From positions 248,001 to 312,000 of the forward strand of contig NZ_JAJFEQ010000006.1 in NCBI RefSeq assembly GCF_020707265.1: a stretch of DNA of 64,000 nucleotides, in the 5' to 3' direction. Shown piece after piece: positions 8,689 through 17,119 of the stretch; the first letter of the stretch is position 1; each line of letters starts with the position of its first letter. Source of the DNA: Massilia sp. IC2-477 (GTDB taxonomy: Bacteria > Pseudomonadota > Gammaproteobacteria > Burkholderiales > Burkholderiaceae_D). The notes beneath the pieces were generated by a model. The model did no database searches and had not been told where the DNA came from. It saw only the letters and a program-made list of their open reading frames with translations. The position numbers were made by a program, and so were the translations under genes.

Positions 8689-11600
8689 TCAGTGCACTCC
8701 TTCCAGGTCCAGGACCGGGGCCTTTGCTTTGGCCACCGGTGCTTTTTTCTCGAAACGCTTTGCCACACTGCGCAGCAGGACGTAGAACAGCGGCGTCAGG
8801 AACAGGCCGAAGAAGGTCACGCCCAGCATGCCGGCGAACACGGCCACACCCATTGCGTGGCGCATTTCGGCGCCGGCGCCGGTCGAGAACACCAGCGGCA
8901 GCACACCCATGATGAAGGCGATCGAGGTCATCAGGATCGGACGCAGGCGCAGGCGGGAAGCTTCCAGCGCGGCCTCGACGATGCTGCGGCCGTGGTCTTC
9001 CAGCTCGCGGGCGAATTCCACGATCAGGATCGCGTTCTTGGAGGCCAGGCCAACCAGCACGAACAGGGCGATCTGGGTGAAGATGTTGTTGTCGCCACCC
9101 GAGAGCTTGACGCCCACCAGCGCGCACAGGATCGACATCGGCACGATCAGGATCACCGCCAGCGGCAGGGTCCAGCTCTCGTACTGGGCGGCCAGCACCA
9201 GGAACACCAGCAGCACGCACAGCGGGAACACGTAGATCATGGTGTTACCGGCCAGGATCTCCTGGTAGGTCAGCTCGGTCCATTCATAGGCGATCCCTTT
9301 CGGCAGGGTTTCCTTGGCCAGCTGCTCCATGATGGCCTGGGCCTGGCCCGAGGACACGCCCGGCGCTGCGCCGCCATTCAGGTCGGCCGCCACGTAGTTG
9401 TTGTAGCGCTGGACGCGGTCCGGACCATAGCTGTCCTTCACCTGCATCAGGGACGACAGCGGGATCATCTCGCCCTTGTCGTTGCGGACCTTCAGCTGCG
9501 CGATCTGCTCGGGCTGCGAGCGGAACTGCGCGTCGGCCTGCACCCGCACCTGGTAGGTGCGGCCGAACTGGTTGAAGTCGTTCACGTACAGCGAACCCAG
9601 GTTCACCTGCAAGGTCTGGTAGATGGTCGACAGCGGCACGCCGAGCTGCTTGGCTTTCACCCGGTCGACGTCCGCGAACAGCTGCGGCACATTGATCTGG
9701 TAGCTCGAGAACACACCCGCCAGCTGCGGCGTGCCCCAGGCCTTGGCCTGCAGCGCCTGCGTGGCCTTGTACAGTTCGTCGTAGCCGAGGTTGCCGCGGT
9801 CTTCCAGCATCAGCTTGAAGCCGCCGGTGGTGCCCAGGCCATTCACCGGGGGTGGCGGCAGCACCATCACGAAGGCATCCTTGACCTCGCCCATGCGCTT
9901 GTTGATTTCGGCGGCGATGGCTTCGGCCGACTGCTCCGGGTGGCCCTTGCGCTCGCTGAAGGGTTTCAGGCCCGTGAACACGATGCCGGCGTTCGGCGCA
10001 TTGGTGAAGCCGTTGATCGACAGGCCCGGGAAGGCGATCGAAGATTCCACGCCCGGGATTTCCTTGGCAATGGTCGACATCTTGCGGATCACTTCATCGG
10101 TGCGGTCGAGCGAGGCGGCGTCCGGCAGCTGGGCGAAACCGATCAGGTAGCCCTTGTCCTGGGCCGGCACGAAGCCCGGCGGCACCACACGGAACATGAA
10201 GACCGCGGCCACGCCCAGCGCCAGGTAGACGCCCAGCGTCGCAGCTTTGCGGCGCAGCACCGTCTTCACGCCACCTTCGTAGCTGTGCGAGGCACGGCCG
10301 AAGAAGCGGTTGAAGCCGGCGAAGAAGCGGCCCAGCACCTTGTCCATGGCGCGGGTCAGTGCATCCTTCGGCGCGTCGTGCGCTTTCAGGAGCGCGGCCG
10401 ACATGGCCGGGGCCAGCGTCAAGGAAACGAAGGCCGAGATCACGGTCGAGATCGCGATGGTCAGGGCGAACTGGCGGTAGAACTGGCCGGTCAGGCCCGA
10501 GACGAAGGCGATCGGCACGAACACGGCGCACAGCACCAGGGCGATCGCGATGATCGGACCCGAGACTTCCTTCATGGCCTGGATGGTCGCGTCATGCGGC
10601 GACAAACCATTGCCGATGTTGCGCTCGACGTTTTCCACCACCACGATGGCGTCGTCGACCACGATACCGATCGCCAGCACCAGGCCGAAGAGCGACAGTG
10701 TGTTGATCGAGAAGCCGAACATCAGCATCACGGCGAAGGTGCCGACCACCGACACCGGCACTGCCAGCAGCGGGATGATCGAGGCGCGCCAGGTCTGCAG
10801 GAACACGATCACGACCAGGGCCACCAGCACCACGGCTTCCAGCAGGGTCTTGATCACCGAGTCGATCGACTCGCGCACGAACTGGGTCGGGTCATACACG
10901 ATGCTGTACTCGACGCCTTCCGGGAAGTCTTTCGAAAGCTCTTCCATCTTGGCGCGCACGTCGCTCGACAGCTGCAGCGCGTTCGCGTTCGGCGCCTCGA
11001 AGATCGGGATCGCGACCGCCGACTTGTTGTTCAGCAGCGAACGCAGCGCATAGGAGCTGGAACCCATCTCCAGGCGCGCCACGTCCTTCAGGCGCGTGAC
11101 GGCGCCGTCCTCGCCGGCCTTGACCACGATCTCGCCAAACTCCTCGACGCTCGAGAGGCGCCCCTGGGTGTTGACGGTCAGCTGGAACTCGGCGTCCTTG
11201 GAAGGACCCTGGCCGACGACGCCGGCCGCGACCTGCACGTTCTGCTCGCGGATGCTGGATACCACGTCGCCCGCGGTCAGGTTGCGTGCGGCGACCTTTT
11301 GCGGATCGAGCCAGACCCGCATGGCGTAGTCGCCCGAGCCGAACAGCTGGACTTCGCCCATGCCGTTCAGGCGCGCCAGCTGGTCCTTGATGTTCAGCAC
11401 CGCGTAGTTGCGCAGGTACAGGTCGTCATAGCGGCCGTCCGGCGAATTCAGGTGCACCACCATGGTCAGGTTCGGCGAGCTTTTCACCGTGGTGACGCCG
11501 ATCTGGCGCACCTCCTCGGGCAGGCGCGGCAGCGCGCGCTGCACCCGGTTCTGCACCTGGCTCTCGGCGCGGTCGATATCGGTACCGATCGCGAAGGTCA

Positions 11601-11880
11601 GGGTCAGTGCCAGGGCGCCGTCCGAGGTGTTCTGGGAGCTCATGTAGAGCATGTCCTCGATGCCGTTGATCTGCTCTTCCAGCGGCGCGGCCACGGTTTC
11701 GGCGATCACCTTCGGGTTCGCGCCCGGATACTGGGCGCGCACCACGACTGACGGCGGCACCACCTCCGGGTACTCGGACACCGGCAGCTTGAAGATCGAG
11801 ATCAGGCCGCCGACGAAGACGATCACCGACAGCACGACCGCGAAGATCGGCTTGTCGACGAAGAAGCGGGAGAAATTCAT
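8689..11880 (-). CDS. RND efflux pump inner-membrane permease (HAE1, AcrB/MexB-like)
   Basis: This 1063-residue proton-driven drug exporter starts MNFSRFFVDKPIFAVVLSVIVFVGG as in AcrB. TM4 carries the proton-relay Asp pair (LVLAIGIVVDDAIVVVENVERN, near residue 400). Both large periplasmic loops are present, including DKGYLIGFAQLPDAASLDRTDEV and the C-terminal GLASKNAILIVEFA segment. The length is close to the usual 1030-1060. It is flanked by the adaptor gene (4 bases upstream) and the outer-membrane factor (1 base downstream), so a complete tripartite pump is encoded. No TetR or MarR regulator lies next to the operon, which is unusual for this family. Confidence 0.97.
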   Translation of the reverse strand: MNFSRFFVDKPIFAVVLSVIVFVGGLISIFKLPVSEYPEVVPPSVVVRAQYPGANPKVIAETVAAPLEEQINGIEDMLYMSSQNTSDGALALTLTFAIGTDIDRAESQVQNRVQRALPRLPEEVRQIGVTTVKSSPNLTMVVHLNSPDGRYDDLYLRNYAVLNIKDQLARLNGMGEVQLFGSGDYAMRVWLDPQKVAARNLTAGDVVSSIREQNVQVAAGVVGQGPSKDAEFQLTVNTQGRLSSVEEFGEIVVKAGEDGAVTRLKDVARLEMGSSSYALRSLLNNKSAVAIPIFEAPNANALQLSSDVRAKMEELSKDFPEGVEYSIVYDPTQFVRESIDSVIKTLLEAVVLVALVVIVFLQTWRASIIPLLAVPVSVVGTFAVMLMFGFSINTLSLFGLVLAIGIVVDDAIVVVENVERNIGNGLSPHDATIQAMKEVSGPIIAIALVLCAVFVPIAFVSGLTGQFYRQFALTIAISTVISAFVSLTLAPAMSAALLKAHDAPKDALTRAMDKVLGRFFAGFNRFFGRASHSYEGGVKTVLRRKAATLGVYLALGVAAVFMFRVVPPGFVPAQDKGYLIGFAQLPDAASLDRTDEVIRKMSTIAKEIPGVESSIAFPGLSINGFTNAPNAGIVFTGLKPFSERKGHPEQSAEAIAAEINKRMGEVKDAFVMVLPPPPVNGLGTTGGFKLMLEDRGNLGYDELYKATQALQAKAWGTPQLAGVFSSYQINVPQLFADVDRVKAKQLGVPLSTIYQTLQVNLGSLYVNDFNQFGRTYQVRVQADAQFRSQPEQIAQLKVRNDKGEMIPLSSLMQVKDSYGPDRVQRYNNYVAADLNGGAAPGVSSGQAQAIMEQLAKETLPKGIAYEWTELTYQEILAGNTMIYVFPLCVLLVFLVLAAQYESWTLPLAVILIVPMSILCALVGVKLSGGDNNIFTQIALFVLVGLASKNAILIVEFARELEDHGRSIVEAALEASRLRLRPILMTSIAFIMGVLPLVFSTGAGAEMRHAMGVAVFAGMLGVTFFGLFLTPLFYVLLRSVAKRFEKKAPVAKAKAPVLDLEGVH

Positions 11881-11884
11881 GTTC

Positions 11885-13093
11885 TTACTCCTTGCCAGCA
11901 GTATTCAGCGCCAGCTTGGCGCCGTCCTTGGCCGCCACAGCCGGGGCGTCCATCGGCACGATCTGCGGCGTGACCGGGGCGCCCGGACGCACGCGCTGCA
12001 GGCCATTGACGACGATCTTTTCACCGGCCTTCAGGCCGCTGCGCACCACACGCATGCCGTCCACCACCGGCCCCAGGGTGACCGGGCGGTATTCGGCCTT
12101 GCCGTCGGCGCCCACCACCACCACGTACTTGCGGCTCTGGTCGGTGCCCACTGCACGGTCGTTGATCACGATCGCCTGGTTGGCCACGCCGCTGCCCACC
12201 TGCACGCGGGCGAACAGGCCGGGGGCCAGCGAACGGTCCGGATTGGCCAGGGTGGCGCGCATGCGCACGCTGCCGGTACGGGCGTCTAACTGGTTGTCGA
12301 CGAATTCCAGCTTGCCTTCGTGCGGGAAGCCTTCTTCGTTGGCCAGGCCGACTTTCACCACGGCCGGCTGGGCGCGCTGGGCGCGGGCGCCGACGCGCAG
12401 GTAGGTCTGTTCGTCGCCGTCGAAGCTGGCGTAGATGCGGTCCGTCGACACCACCGAGGTCAGCACGGCGCTGGCGTCGACCAGGTTGCCGAGGGTGATT
12501 TCCGCTTTCGACACGCGGCCGTCGATCGGCGCGGTGATGCGGGTGTAAGACAGGTTCAGGCGCGCCGCTTCATACTGGGCCTGGGCGGCGCGGGCGCTGG
12601 CGTCCAGTTCCTTTTGGGCCGCGGCCTTTTCGTCGAATTCGCGCTGGGCGATGGCCTTGTCCGCCAGCAGGCGCTCGGCGCGCTGCAGTTCCAGGCGCGC
12701 CAGGTCGGCGCGGGCTCTGGCCGCGTTGGCGCTGGCGCCGGCGCGGTCGGCTTCGGCCTGGTAGGGACGCGGATCGATCACGAACAGCACCTCGCCCTTC
12801 TTCACTTCGGCGCCCGGCTTGAAGTTGACGGCGGTGATGTAGCCGCTCACACGCGGACGGATCTCGACGGTTTCCACGGCTTCCAGGCGGCCCGAGAATT
12901 CCTGGGATTCAAGCACCGGCTTTTCGATGACCACGGCGGCGGAGACCGGCGGTCCGGCCGGCGCGGCTGCTGCCGCCTCGGTCTTGCTATTGGCGTCGGA
13001 GCAGCCGGCGAGGACGGCGCCTGCCAGGCCGGCGGCGGCCAGCAGGCCGACGAGCGATTTCACTTTGCCCATGCTTCTTTGTTGGTTAGTCAT
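11885..13093 (-). CDS. RND efflux periplasmic adaptor lipoprotein (AcrA/MexA-like)
   Basis: This 402-residue membrane-fusion protein has a lipoprotein signal with lipobox LAGC (Cys31). Its order is AcrA-like: barrel-sandwich half-motif VEIRPRVSGYITAVNFKPGAEVKKGEVLFVIDPRPYQAE, a long coiled-coil hairpin (about residues 100-175, Ala/Arg-rich), the second lipoyl half LSYTRITAPIDGRVSKAEITLGNLV, a beta-barrel, and a membrane-proximal domain ending near PQIVPMDAP. The ATG at 13093 is preceded by AAAGG at 7 bases and is preferred over the TTG two codons upstream. First gene of the efflux operon. Confidence 0.96.
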   Translation of the reverse strand: MTNQQRSMGKVKSLVGLLAAAGLAGAVLAGCSDANSKTEAAAAAPAGPPVSAAVVIEKPVLESQEFSGRLEAVETVEIRPRVSGYITAVNFKPGAEVKKGEVLFVIDPRPYQAEADRAGASANAARARADLARLELQRAERLLADKAIAQREFDEKAAAQKELDASARAAQAQYEAARLNLSYTRITAPIDGRVSKAEITLGNLVDASAVLTSVVSTDRIYASFDGDEQTYLRVGARAQRAQPAVVKVGLANEEGFPHEGKLEFVDNQLDARTGSVRMRATLANPDRSLAPGLFARVQVGSGVANQAIVINDRAVGTDQSRKYVVVVGADGKAEYRPVTLGPVVDGMRVVRSGLKAGEKIVVNGLQRVRPGAPVTPQIVPMDAPAVAAKDGAKLALNTAGKE

Positions 13094-13313
13094 GATCAAC
13101 CTTTCTTATTGAGGAGACAAAAACATCCCTACCGCAGCCGGGTACGAGCCGAATGCGAGGAAAAAGGGGGCCCTGTCCGCGCCCTGGGGGCGGATTGCCG
13201 ATTCGTTACAGGTAAGGAGACCGCTTTGTTGCGGTCAGGGCGCCGGCGTCAACAGCGCATCGGGCGCAGGTGGTGCATCTTCATGGCTCACCTCTTTCGT
13301 AGACGGTCCCTCA

Positions 13314-13330
13314 CGTCGCCCGGGGCGACG
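13314..13330. promoter_or_regulatory. Inverted repeat upstream of the efflux operon
   Basis: CGTCGCCC and GGGCGACG form perfect arms around a single central G. It lies about 220 bases before the adaptor start. It could be a regulator site or a compact hairpin; no T-run follows in either direction close enough to call it a terminator. Confidence 0.3.
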
Positions 13331-13340
13331 GATTTTGGGA

Positions 13341-13369
13341 AAAACAGGGCCTCCCCGCGCCTTCGCGGG
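13341..13369 (-). terminator. Weak candidate terminator after the hydrolase-fold gene
   Basis: On the minus strand a 6-bp GC stem (CCCGCG/CGCGGG, 13354-13369, four-base loop) is followed after about nine bases by a five-T run (plus-strand As 13340-13344). The gap between stem and T-run makes it weak. Confidence 0.35.
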
Positions 13370-13414
13370 CACGGTGTTCAGGGAGGAACGGTATCGGGTA
13401 CTGGTGCTGGCCGG

Positions 13415-14251
13415 TCAGCGGTCCAGTAGTGCAAGGAAGCTGGAAATCTCGGACAGGGCGTGCGCCTTGCATGCACATTCATTGCGCCCGTCCGGGTCCT
13501 GCAGGGGAGCTGGCGGCATGCGCCGCACCGTGGTGCGCACGCCGGCGTTGATCAGTTTTGCGCCGTATTGTTCGGCCTCGTCGCACAATGGGTCGTCCTC
13601 GGCGGAGAGGATCAGGGCCGGCGGCAGGTTCTTCAGCCGGGTCGAGCGCAGCGGCGAGGCGTACGGGTGCGAGCGGTCGGCCGCGTGCGGCAGGTAGCCG
13701 CGGTAGGCGGCGGCGCAGTCGCTTGTGACCTTTTCGCGGTCAGGGCACTGGTTCATCTGGCGCATCGAGCAGGTCGACAGGCCCGGGTCCAGCATCGGCA
13801 TGATCAGGATCTGGCCGGCCAGCTTGGGGGCGGCGCGGTCGCGCGCCATCAGGGCGCAGACGGCCGCCAGGTTGGCGCCGGCTTCGATTCCCATCACCAC
13901 CAGCTTCTTGCCGGACCAGCCCAGCTTCGCCTTGTGCTTGGTGGCCCACAGCACCACGGCGTGCGCGTCCTCCACCGCGGCGGGGAACGGGCTGACCGTC
14001 GCCAGGGTGTAGTTCGAGGCCAGCACGGCGCGCTCCGTGTTGCACTGGGCCAGGTGGCGCAGGAATTCGTCCGCTTCCTGCAGGTCGCCCGAGACGAAGC
14101 CGCCGCCATGGAAGAACACGATCAGGGTGTCGCGTTTTGCGACGTCTCCCGAGGTGTACAGGCGTGCGGCCAAGGCGCCCTGCGCGCCGGCGACTTCCAG
14201 CTCGCGCACCTCGACGCCGGCGTCGACCACCTGTTCCAGCACCGCGCTCAT
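13415..14251 (-). CDS. Alpha/beta-hydrolase-fold (HSL-like) protein lacking the catalytic serine
   Basis: This 278-residue cytoplasmic protein looks like an HSL-type esterase: oxyanion motif HGGGF (48-52), the NYTLATVSPFPAAVEDAHAVVLW helix region, and LILSAEDDPLCDEA with the acid residue (Asp219/220). The nucleophile elbow, normally GDSAG, reads GIEAG (121-125), so the serine position holds Glu123 (codon 13883-13885). The segment where the catalytic His normally sits (MIHGF-like) reads APLQDPDGR. It is therefore unlikely to be an ordinary esterase. It starts at 14251 with an ATGA overlap with the stop of the 71-codon gene upstream, so the two are translationally coupled. The frame is intact, which argues for a retained non-hydrolytic role. 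Confidence 0.8.
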   Translation of the reverse strand: MSAVLEQVVDAGVEVRELEVAGAQGALAARLYTSGDVAKRDTLIVFFHGGGFVSGDLQEADEFLRHLAQCNTERAVLASNYTLATVSPFPAAVEDAHAVVLWATKHKAKLGWSGKKLVVMGIEAGANLAAVCALMARDRAAPKLAGQILIMPMLDPGLSTCSMRQMNQCPDREKVTSDCAAAYRGYLPHAADRSHPYASPLRSTRLKNLPPALILSAEDDPLCDEAEQYGAKLINAGVRTTVRRMPPAPLQDPDGRNECACKAHALSEISSFLALLDR

Positions 14252-14463
14252 TGGCGGCCTCCTTCGGGCATGGCAGCCCAACGGCTCGCTTGCGCGTCCG
14301 CGCATTCCTCGCAACGCATTTCGACCTCCATCGAGAGCGCCTTCAGGCCGCGCGCTTCCGCGCCGGCAGCCTGCGAATAGGCGTCGGTCCCCAGCAGGCC
14401 TGCAAGCGCTACCCCGCTCAGGGCGACTGCTACCGTGGTGAAGATTCCGTCCCGAATACTCAT
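14248..14463 (-). CDS. Small secreted or membrane-anchored protein coupled to the hydrolase-fold gene
   Basis: This 71-codon gene has a well-placed GGAG six bases before the ATG. Residues 7-27 are hydrophobic (IFTTVAVALSGVALAGLLGT), giving a signal peptide or single anchor, and AYSQA is a plausible cleavage region. The mature part is short and contains MRCEEC, a Cys pair that could bind metal or form a disulfide. The stop overlaps the start of the hydrolase-fold gene by four bases. No family is recognised. Existence is supported by the ribosome site, the coupling and the position just downstream of a LysR-type divergent promoter region. Confidence 0.65.
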   Translation of the reverse strand: MSIRDGIFTTVAVALSGVALAGLLGTDAYSQAAGAEARGLKALSMEVEMRCEECADAQASRWAAMPEGGRQ

Positions 14464-14553
14464 GGCCAGCTCCGTGAAGTGTGTTTACTTTTTGTTGCGA
14501 TGCACACACTATAGCCATGGACTACAATCAGATAAAGATGTCAATAACGAATT

Positions 14554-14577
14554 GATTGTTCAGAACACCGAACAATC
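14554..14577. promoter_or_regulatory. Inverted repeat in LysR / hydrolase divergent region
   Basis: Perfect 8-bp arms GATTGTTC (14554-14561) and GAACAATC (14570-14577) are separated by 8 bases. It lies between the divergent lysR and small-protein/hydrolase genes, 26 bases before the lysR ATG, and has the size of a LysR-type recognition site. Confidence 0.6.
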
Positions 14578-14603
14578 GAAGAATCCAGAATGAAAGGACC
14601 ATG

Positions 14604-15554
14604 ATGAACAAGCTCCAGGCCATGGAAGTTTTCATCCAGGTCGTCGACTGCGGCAGCTTCACCAAGGCGGCCGAGATGCTCAACCTGCCGAAGGCGACCG
14701 TCTCGACCCTGGTCCAGACGCTCGAGTCGACGCTCTCGGTCAAGCTGCTGCACCGCACGACGCGCCAGGTGATGATCACCTCGGACGGCGCCGCGTATTA
14801 CGAGCGCTGCGTACAGATCCTGTCGGACGTGCGCGACGCCGAGGAATCGCTGTCGCGCCACCGCCTGAGTCCCAGCGGCCGGCTGCGCGTGGATACGCCC
14901 ACCGGCCTGGCGACCGAGATCCTGATCCCCGCCCTGCCTGCCTTTTTCGAACGCTATCCCGACATCACCCTGGAACTGGGCAGCACCGACCGCCCGGTCG
15001 ACCTGGTCGAGGAAGGGGTCGACTGCGCGGTACGCGGCGGGGAGCTGATCGACCCGAACCTGATCGCGCGCCGCATCGGCGTGATCAACTTCGTTACCTG
15101 CGCCTCGCCCGCCTACCTGGAGCGCCACGGCGTTCCCGAGCACCCGCGCGACCTGGTGCGGCACCGCTGCGTGAACTACTTCTCGGCCAAGACCGGCAAG
15201 GTCTACAAATGGGATTTCACGCGCGACGGCGAACGCATCGAAGTCGACCTGCCCGGCGCGATCGCGCTGAACGATTCCACCGCCTACGTGCAGGCCGGGC
15301 TGGCGGGCCTGGGCGTCATCATGATGACGGACTACCTGCTGGTGGAGCACCTCAAGACGGGACGCATGGTGCAGATCCTGCCCGAGTGGAGCATCGACCA
15401 GCTGCCGGTGCACATCGTGTATCCGCAGAACCGCCACCTGTCGGCCAAGGTGCGCGTGTTCGTCGAATGGATCTCGGAGCTGTTCGCCGGGCACCCGAAC
15501 CTGCGCCTGCAAGCGCCGCGCCTGGCAGTTCAACCGGAGCTGGAGACGGTGTAG
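14604..15554 (+). CDS. LysR-family transcriptional regulator
   Basis: This 316-residue regulator has the N-terminal winged HTH MNKLQAMEVFIQVVDCGSFTKAAEMLNLPKATVSTLVQTLESTLSVKLLHRTTRQVMIT (1-60) and a linker helix. A type 2 periplasmic-binding-like effector domain (about 90-300) follows, with LRVDTPTGLATEILIPALPAFFERYPDITLELG and GLGVIMMTDYLLVEHLKTGRMVQILPEW. It belongs to the AaeR/DmlR-like group. The second of two tandem ATGs (14604) is better placed relative to AAAGGA. It faces the small-protein/hydrolase pair across 140 bases with an inverted repeat, so that pair is its likeliest target. Confidence 0.93.
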   Translation: MNKLQAMEVFIQVVDCGSFTKAAEMLNLPKATVSTLVQTLESTLSVKLLHRTTRQVMITSDGAAYYERCVQILSDVRDAEESLSRHRLSPSGRLRVDTPTGLATEILIPALPAFFERYPDITLELGSTDRPVDLVEEGVDCAVRGGELIDPNLIARRIGVINFVTCASPAYLERHGVPEHPRDLVRHRCVNYFSAKTGKVYKWDFTRDGERIEVDLPGAIALNDSTAYVQAGLAGLGVIMMTDYLLVEHLKTGRMVQILPEWSIDQLPVHIVYPQNRHLSAKVRVFVEWISELFAGHPNLRLQAPRLAVQPELETV

Positions 15555-15589
15555 AATCGGCCAAAACGACAGAGCCACCGGAGACAAAC

Positions 15590-16036
15590 ATGGACCACAG
15601 CTCGCAGCCGCGCAACATCGACATCCTCTTGGCGCGCTACGCCGAAAGCCACCGCAACCACACCAACGAGATCATCCACTTCGTGTGCATCCCGTTGATC
15701 GTCCTGAGCCTGCTGGGCATCCTGTGGGCGCTGCATCCGGTAGTGGCGATTGCCGTGACGCTTGCTTCGCTCTACTACTACGCGAAGCTGTCGCGCGGCT
15801 TTGCGCTCGGCATGGGCGTGATGAGCGCCGTGATGCTGGGGATCCTGGCCCTGCTGCCGGAGATGACGGTACTGCCGGTGTCGATCGCGATCTTCGTGGT
15901 GGCCTGGATCGGCCAGTTCATCGGCCACAAGATCGAAGGCAAGAAGCCCTCCTTCTTCGACGACCTGCGCTTCCTGCTGATTGGCCCGCTGTTCGTGCTG
16001 TCCTTCCTGTACCGCCGCATGAATGTCGCTTACTAG
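15590..16036 (+). CDS. Mpo1-like (DUF962) membrane protein
   Basis: This 148-residue protein belongs to the DUF962/YGL010w family, whose yeast member Mpo1 is a dioxygenase in 2-hydroxy fatty acid alpha-oxidation. Visible conserved segments are ARYAESHRNHTNEIIHFVCIPLIVLSLLG at the N-terminus, VAWIGQFIGHKIEGKKPSF, and DDLRFLLIGPLFVLSFLYRR near the end. The conserved histidines (H in ESHRNHTNEIIHF and IGHKIEG) are the expected iron ligands. Four hydrophobic helices are seen. GGAGACAAAC precedes the ATG. Substrate in bacteria is not known. Confidence 0.9.
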   Translation: MDHSSQPRNIDILLARYAESHRNHTNEIIHFVCIPLIVLSLLGILWALHPVVAIAVTLASLYYYAKLSRGFALGMGVMSAVMLGILALLPEMTVLPVSIAIFVVAWIGQFIGHKIEGKKPSFFDDLRFLLIGPLFVLSFLYRRMNVAY

Positions 16037-16144
16037 TAGGGTGGTCGGCTCTGCCGACCGCGCGGTGATAGTTGGCGAATGAAACGCCGCTTCGGCTGCT
16101 CTGGCGACAGTCGAACGCGCGGTCGGCGAAGCCGACCACCCTAC
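16036..16144. repeat. REPIN-like inverted doublet, copy 1
   Basis: A 109-bp element has 14-bp terminal inverted repeats GTAGGGTGGTCGGC / GCCGACCACCCTAC. Each end folds as its own hairpin (GGTCGGC-TCT-GCCGACC and GGTCGGC-GAA-GCCGACC), and CGCGCG arms lie inside them. It begins on the last base of the Mpo1-like stop codon. The interior is not coding; an in-frame extension of the EamA gene through it is coincidental. Confidence 0.8.
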
Positions 16145-16180
16145 CCTGCAACAAACGCGCGAAGCACGTATACTCGCGCG

Positions 16181-17119
16181 ATGCCCTCTTCCGTCCTGTT
16201 CACCGTCGCCTCGCTGATCTGGGGTTCGACCTTCTTCGCGATCACCCTGCAGCTCGGTGACGTGCCGCCCGCCGTCTCGGTCGCGTACCGCTTCTTCCTG
16301 GCCGCCGCCACCCTGTTCCTCATCTGCCTGCTGCGGCGCGACCGCCTGCGCCTGCCGCTGCGCACCCACGGCTGGATGGCGCTGCAGGGCATACTGACCT
16401 TCTGCATCTCCTACCTGTGCACCTATCAATCCGAGCAGTATGTGGTCTCGGGCCTGGTGGCGGTGGTGTTTGCGCTGATGGTGTTCTGGACGCCGCTGCT
16501 CAGCAGCCTGTTCTTCGGCACCACCATCAGCCGCCGCACGGTCGGCTGCGGCGTGGTGGCGATCGCTGGTGTCGCCCTGCTGTTCTGGCATTCGATCGGC
16601 ACCGCCTGGCGCGACTTCCAGGCCGGCGGCAGCCCCACCTTCATCGCCGGCGTGGTGCTGGCGCTGGCCGCGACCATCGCCAGCTCGGCAGGCAGCATCG
16701 TGGTCAGCAAGGTCAAGGAACAATGCGAGAACCTGCCGCTCACCATGGCCTGGTCGATGCTGTGGGGCGCCTCGCTCGTCACGGTCTGGTCGCTGGCCCA
16801 CGGCGACCGTTTCGTGCTGCCGTCCAGCCCCACCTACTGGGCCGGCCTGGTCTACCTGTCGATCTTCGGCTCGGTGATCGCCTTCTTCGCCTACTTTACC
16901 CTGATCGGCCGCATCGGCGCGCAGAAGACCGTGTACATCGGCGTCATCACGCCGGTGCTGTCGGTGCTCCTGTCGATCAAGCTCGAAGGCTACCGCCCCG
17001 GCGCGATCGAATTCGCCGGCATGGTCCTGTGCCTGGCAAGCGTGGCCTGGGCCCTGCGCGCGCCCGCAGCCAAACCCGTGCAATCCGCAAACCTGAACAA
17101 TCCACTCGAAACACCATGA
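16181..17119 (+). CDS. EamA/DMT-family transporter
   Basis: This 312-residue inner-membrane protein has about ten hydrophobic helices in two EamA repeats: first half SLIWGSTFFAITLQLGDVPPAVSVAYRFFLAAATL, second half YLSIFGSVIAFFAYFTLIGRIGAQKTVYIGVITPVLSVLLS. Family members export amino acids, metabolites or drugs; the substrate cannot be read. The frame is open through the upstream repeat, but the first residues there are repeat-derived, so the ATG at 16181 is used. A TATACT box at 16169-16174 is so close that the mRNA may be nearly leaderless. The stop overlaps the next start (ATGA). Confidence 0.9.
   Translation: MPSSVLFTVASLIWGSTFFAITLQLGDVPPAVSVAYRFFLAAATLFLICLLRRDRLRLPLRTHGWMALQGILTFCISYLCTYQSEQYVVSGLVAVVFALMVFWTPLLSSLFFGTTISRRTVGCGVVAIAGVALLFWHSIGTAWRDFQAGGSPTFIAGVVLALAATIASSAGSIVVSKVKEQCENLPLTMAWSMLWGASLVTVWSLAHGDRFVLPSSPTYWAGLVYLSIFGSVIAFFAYFTLIGRIGAQKTVYIGVITPVLSVLLSIKLEGYRPGAIEFAGMVLCLASVAWALRAPAAKPVQSANLNNPLETP

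Larger units (their letters stand above)
13094..13414. other. Intergenic region between hydrolase-fold gene and efflux operon
   Basis: These 321 bases hold no convincing gene on either strand. They contain a weak terminator for the hydrolase-fold gene, a perfect inverted repeat (13314-13330), and presumably the promoter and leader of the efflux operon; no clear -35/-10 pair was recognised. Confidence 0.6.

Noticed and set aside
8323..11751. Open frame of 1142 codons on the plus strand opposite the RND pump
   Set aside because: It is antisense to a textbook RND permease; its translation is His/Arg/Gln/Gly-rich with no domain. High GC makes long antisense frames common.
16079..16180. N-terminal extension of the EamA transporter
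   Set aside because: The residues come from the REPIN-like repeat and are not hydrophobic; the ATG at 16181 begins the first helix.
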